From Rhizobium sp. CF080 (GTDB lineage: Bacteria > Pseudomonadota > Alphaproteobacteria > Rhizobiales > Rhizobiaceae): a stretch of DNA of 64,000 nt. The notes under the pieces were generated by a model. That model was not told the origin of the DNA and did not search any database. It saw nothing but the letters and a program-made list of their open reading frames with translations. The position numbers were made by a program, and so were the translations under genes. Position 1 is the first letter of the stretch. Each line of letters starts with the position of its first letter. The DNA lies in the NCBI RefSeq assembly GCF_000282095.2, contig NZ_AKKC02000005.1, positions 297,921 through 361,920 of the forward strand, given 5' to 3'. Of this stretch, positions 61,688 through 64,000 are shown piece after piece.

Positions 61688-62551
61688 ATGGCTAACGAAC
61701 GCCGACCAATCCCGCCCTATCCCGCCCAACATCAAGATCCGCCCGGGAAGACGGAGCTAATGCAGCCGGTCCCCGACCATGGAGAGCGCTCCTACCGTGG
61801 CAACAAGAAGCTGGAGGGAAAGGTGGCGCTGATTACGGGCGCCGATTCCGGTATCGGCAAGGCCGTCGCGATCGCCTTTGCGCGCGAGGGCGCGGATATT
61901 CTCATCTCATATCTGAATGAGGATGATGACGCGAAGGACACAGCGAAATGGATCGAGGAGGCGGGCCGTAAAGCAATCCTTCTGCCAGGTGACATCAAAT
62001 CGGAGGGGCATTGCAACAGTCTGGTCCAGCGCGCCGTCGATGAACTCGGCGGGATAGACATCCTCGTCAACAACGCTGCGTTCCAGCGAACATATGAAGC
62101 GATCACCGACATCTCAGCCAGCGAGTGGGACGAGACCTTCCGCACCAATATCTATGCGCCGTTCTTTCTGTCGCGGGCAGCAATCCCTCATATGAAGCCG
62201 GGAAGCTCGATCATCAACACCACCTCCATCCAGTCGCGCCAACCTTCGTCGCAGCTCCTGGCTTATGCCTCTACCAAGGGCGCGATATCGAACTTTACGG
62301 CAGGGCTTGCGGAAATGGTGGCTGAGAAAGGCATCCGCGTAAACGCGGTCGCACCGGGGCCGATCTGGACTCCTCTTATCCCCTCGACCATGCCTGCCGA
62401 AAAGGCGGCCAAGTTCGGCGAACAGACATTGATCGGCCGGGCGGGACAACCGGCGGAGCTGGCTGGAGCTTACGTGCTCCTGGCCTCCGAGCTCGGCAGC
62501 TACATGACTGGGGCCGTCATCCCCGTGACGGGCGGAGAGATCATGATCTAA
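61688..62551 (+). CDS. SDR-family oxidoreductase (YhdF/YhxD-like)
   Basis: A 287-residue protein, ATG 61688 with GGAG six bases upstream. After an unusual hydrophilic N-terminal extension of about 40 residues (PIPPYPAQHQDPPGKTELMQ), the SDR core has ALITGADSGIGKAVAIAFAR, ILVNNAAFQ, Ser in NTTSIQSRQ, Tyr-x3-Lys in YASTK, and VAPGPIWTPL. This long-start layout matches the stress-induced SDR group of the Bacillus YhdF/YhxD type, which is common next to rhizobial stress genes. NAD(P)-dependent; substrate unknown. It may be co-expressed with the small hydrophilic proteins. Confidence 0.85.
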   Translation: MANERRPIPPYPAQHQDPPGKTELMQPVPDHGERSYRGNKKLEGKVALITGADSGIGKAVAIAFAREGADILISYLNEDDDAKDTAKWIEEAGRKAILLPGDIKSEGHCNSLVQRAVDELGGIDILVNNAAFQRTYEAITDISASEWDETFRTNIYAPFFLSRAAIPHMKPGSSIINTTSIQSRQPSSQLLAYASTKGAISNFTAGLAEMVAEKGIRVNAVAPGPIWTPLIPSTMPAEKAAKFGEQTLIGRAGQPAELAGAYVLLASELGSYMTGAVIPVTGGEIMI

Positions 62552-62797
62552 TAATATTGGATAAGGCCCCGACAGGGGCTGGCGGCACTGCTGCCAGTAC
62601 GGACTGCCCTGAGTGGGCGATCAGGTGCCGCAATTTGGGCAGGGTGTGAGCGGAACTTGGTTCTGCGTTGCTTTGCCGAAATACGATGGCGACGCCTAAT
62701 AACGACTTGCGTCCCCGTATTCCGGTTAATCTCCTGAAATTTATGGCCTAAGGACGCCAAATCCAACCCAGATGCCCGTTCACCGAAGGAATGAAAC

Positions 62798-63185
62798 GTG
62801 TCGAGTTCCGGTAATGGACTGATGTCGATCGGGATCGTCGGCTTCGCCACCTCTATGTTATTTTGCACTTCGGCTGGCGCCCAGCAAAATGGGAAAAGAA
62901 GCATTTGCGCAGGCGGCTGCCCTGGCGAACATGTTCGAGATTGAGGCGGCCAAACTCGCCATCGAGCGGGACAAAGATGAGCCCGCCGAGCAATTTGCGC
63001 GGGACATGGTGTTGGATCACACAAAGGCCGGGGCGTCATGGCGGGATAAGCACGCTCCTGAGCGATACGATACAACCAGTCATGTTGCGAGAAGTTATGC
63101 CGATAGATTGTCTGGACGCGGAAGACAGAACCTTGCCGGCCGTTATCTCGAAGGCAAGCGTCAAACCCTAGCAATCGCGTCTTGA
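62798..63185 (+). pseudogene. DUF4142 protein, frameshifted after the signal peptide
   Basis: GTG 62798 follows AAGGA and encodes a signal peptide (LMSIGIVGFATSMLFCTSAGAQ), which then runs out of frame at the A-rich segment near 62890. The next frame gives the DUF4142 core: KEAFAQAAALANMFEIEAAK, LAIERDKDEP, FARDMVLDHTKAGASW, and a last part (ADRLSGRGRQNLAGRYLEGK) that is shifted relative to relatives. A one-base change near the A-run would restore a secreted protein. DUF4142 proteins are periplasmic ferritin-like four-helix proteins of unknown role. Either decayed or a sequence error. Confidence 0.6.
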
Positions 63186-63628
63186 AGCGCTACGCGAAAC
63201 CGAGCGAATGCAAGATGAACGAAACGATGACTTCGCCTTCGGTTGTAAGAGAAGGCGCGAGCGTGGAGGGCCGCGACCCCGCAGTGATCAGGGATAATGA
63301 AGAGCACCGGAGAAATCAGCATGGCGCCGCGCCGGCGCGATTTCGGGAGTCCTCGACAGGACATGGGCGGTGAAAGGCAAGCCGCAGGAGCCTCAGCATA
63401 GCCCGAAGGGGAGGCGGGACCGATTGGCCCCGCACGAGACCTACCGTTTTGCCGTAGGCGGTCCCTCTCCGCGAGCGAGTATGCACCGCCCCGCTGAGTA
63501 AGCTTGCCCCGGAATCGACCTCTCTGCGCGCTCGCGGCGATTTCCTTTACGAAAGATGAAACGGCACCGTCGCCACGTCGGAAATGGAATTGTCCAGCCT
63601 AATAGTGCGGCTGCACGTAGCAGCCTCA
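63186..63628. other. Intergenic stretch, no supported gene
   Basis: One frame (ATG 63215, MTSPSVVREGASVEGRDPAV) is open for about 50 residues but without homologues I recognise. The rest appears non-coding. Confidence 0.4.
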
Positions 63629-63760
63629 TTAACCCAGCAACGCTATTCCTGCGAGCGTACCGAGCATGATTGTCCATGACACCAATCTCAGAGTGATCCG
63701 AGGGCCGTCGGTAGGCCCGCTGACATCCGGTCTACGCAAATTCGAGTTGTCTGATCCCAT
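63629..63760 (-). CDS. 43-residue membrane peptide
   Basis: From ATG 63760, a polar start (SDNSNLRRPDVSGPTDGPR) is followed by one hydrophobic helix (LRLVSWTIMLGTLAGIALLG) running to the end. An earlier in-frame ATG is at 63766 with GGA upstream. It is the size and type of small rhizobial membrane peptides. Candidate only. Confidence 0.4.
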   Translation of the reverse strand: MGSDNSNLRRPDVSGPTDGPRITLRLVSWTIMLGTLAGIALLG

Positions 63761-63836
63761 GAGCATCGGTGATCCGCCTTGTTGTGGGAAGACGTCGGCC
63801 GCCGTCCGCGACAGCCGACAAGTAGGAGTAACGAAC

Positions 63837-64000
63837 TCAGATCTTTGCGGTCTGCCCGGCTTCCTTGAGATTGGCGAACTTAATGGTAGTCCGACGAAGA
63901 TTGGTTTTTAGCCACTTTGCCATCGCTATCTCCTCGTCGAGATTCGCCTGTAGGCCCGGCACCAATCCGGCAAAGCCACCAAGTTCGGCGACGGTAATGA
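63837..64000 (-). CDS. YciE/YciF (DUF892)-type ferritin-like protein, C-terminal part
   Basis: The minus-strand frame is open to the window edge, so the gene starts beyond 64000. The visible 54 residues read TVAELGGFAGLVPGLQANLD, EEIAMAKWLKTNLRRTTIKF, ANLKEAGQTAKI, a close match to the C-terminus of DUF892 ferritin-like proteins (LxxNLDEExAMAxWL...KFAxLKASGETAKV). These are stress-induced and thought to store iron or act as ferroxidases. A short internal start (ATG with GAGGAG) exists but the in-frame upstream residues fit the family. Confidence 0.65.
   Translation of the reverse strand, partial: ITVAELGGFAGLVPGLQANLDEEIAMAKWLKTNLRRTTIKFANLKEAGQTAKI

Overview
This 64 kb window looks like accessory DNA, probably a plasmid or chromid, of a Rhizobiaceae bacterium (Rhizobium, Agrobacterium or Ensifer-like). 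The evidence is a GC-rich codon pattern, a Ti/RSF1010-type relaxase (TraA) with an oriT, many protein families typical of rhizobia (HWE kinases, DUF982, DUF1236, DUF3618, DUF883, LigD, MgtC), and repeated EcfG-type promoters (GGAAC-N16/17-NGTT). No rRNA, tRNA, CRISPR array or replication gene was seen.

Layout. 0-2.5 kb: the end of an HWE hybrid kinase, a frameshifted NUDIX gene and a PHB-depolymerase-family esterase. 2.6-14.1 kb, minus strand: a nearly gapless chemosensory operon of response regulator, soluble double-tip MCP, triple CheW, CheB, CheR, CheA, a STAS-like protein, CheY, CheC and a PAS hybrid kinase. 14.3-24.0 kb, minus strand: a DUF883 protein and a glycan locus of large multidomain proteins (GT4-glycosidase, GT4-Gfo/Idh-MDR, GT-UDP-galactopyranose mutase, and a GT). 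24.0-33 kb: stress-type genes (DUF72, YsnF-like, a ROK-type protein with permuted motif order, a PQQ-type sugar dehydrogenase, a LEA-like/holin/DUF3618 operon), interrupted at 27.5-29.1 kb by gene remnants (IS630, DUF1236, ExoD, DUF808).

34-44 kb: DNA polymerase IV with an SOS-like box, the multidomain ligase LigD, broken hypotheticals, MgtC, a secreted protein, a FabMG-like enoyl-ACP reductase and a YiiX-like papain-fold protein. 44-48.2 kb: the transfer region (traA, oriT, traC and a truncated coupling-protein start), which suggests a mobilizable rather than self-transmissible replicon, at least from what is visible here. 48-64 kb: WGR protein, L,D-transpeptidase, LOV-HWE photoreceptor kinase, manganese catalase, small membrane peptides, an EcfG-like ECF sigma factor, an alcohol dehydrogenase / thioredoxin-reductase-like / phospholipase D group, a pair of small hydrophilic stress-type proteins, an SDR, a frameshifted DUF4142 gene and the end of a YciE/YciF-type ferritin-like gene.

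Unifying theme: at least eleven EcfG-like promoters stand 23-118 bases in front of small stress proteins, catalase, dehydrogenases and membrane proteins, and an ECF sigma factor of the matching type is encoded at 56.1 kb. I read much of the window as a general-stress-response island (desiccation, oxidative and envelope stress, DNA repair) carried beside a chemosensory module and a galactofuranose-type glycan locus. Numerous single-base frameshifts indicate either gene decay or imperfect sequence.
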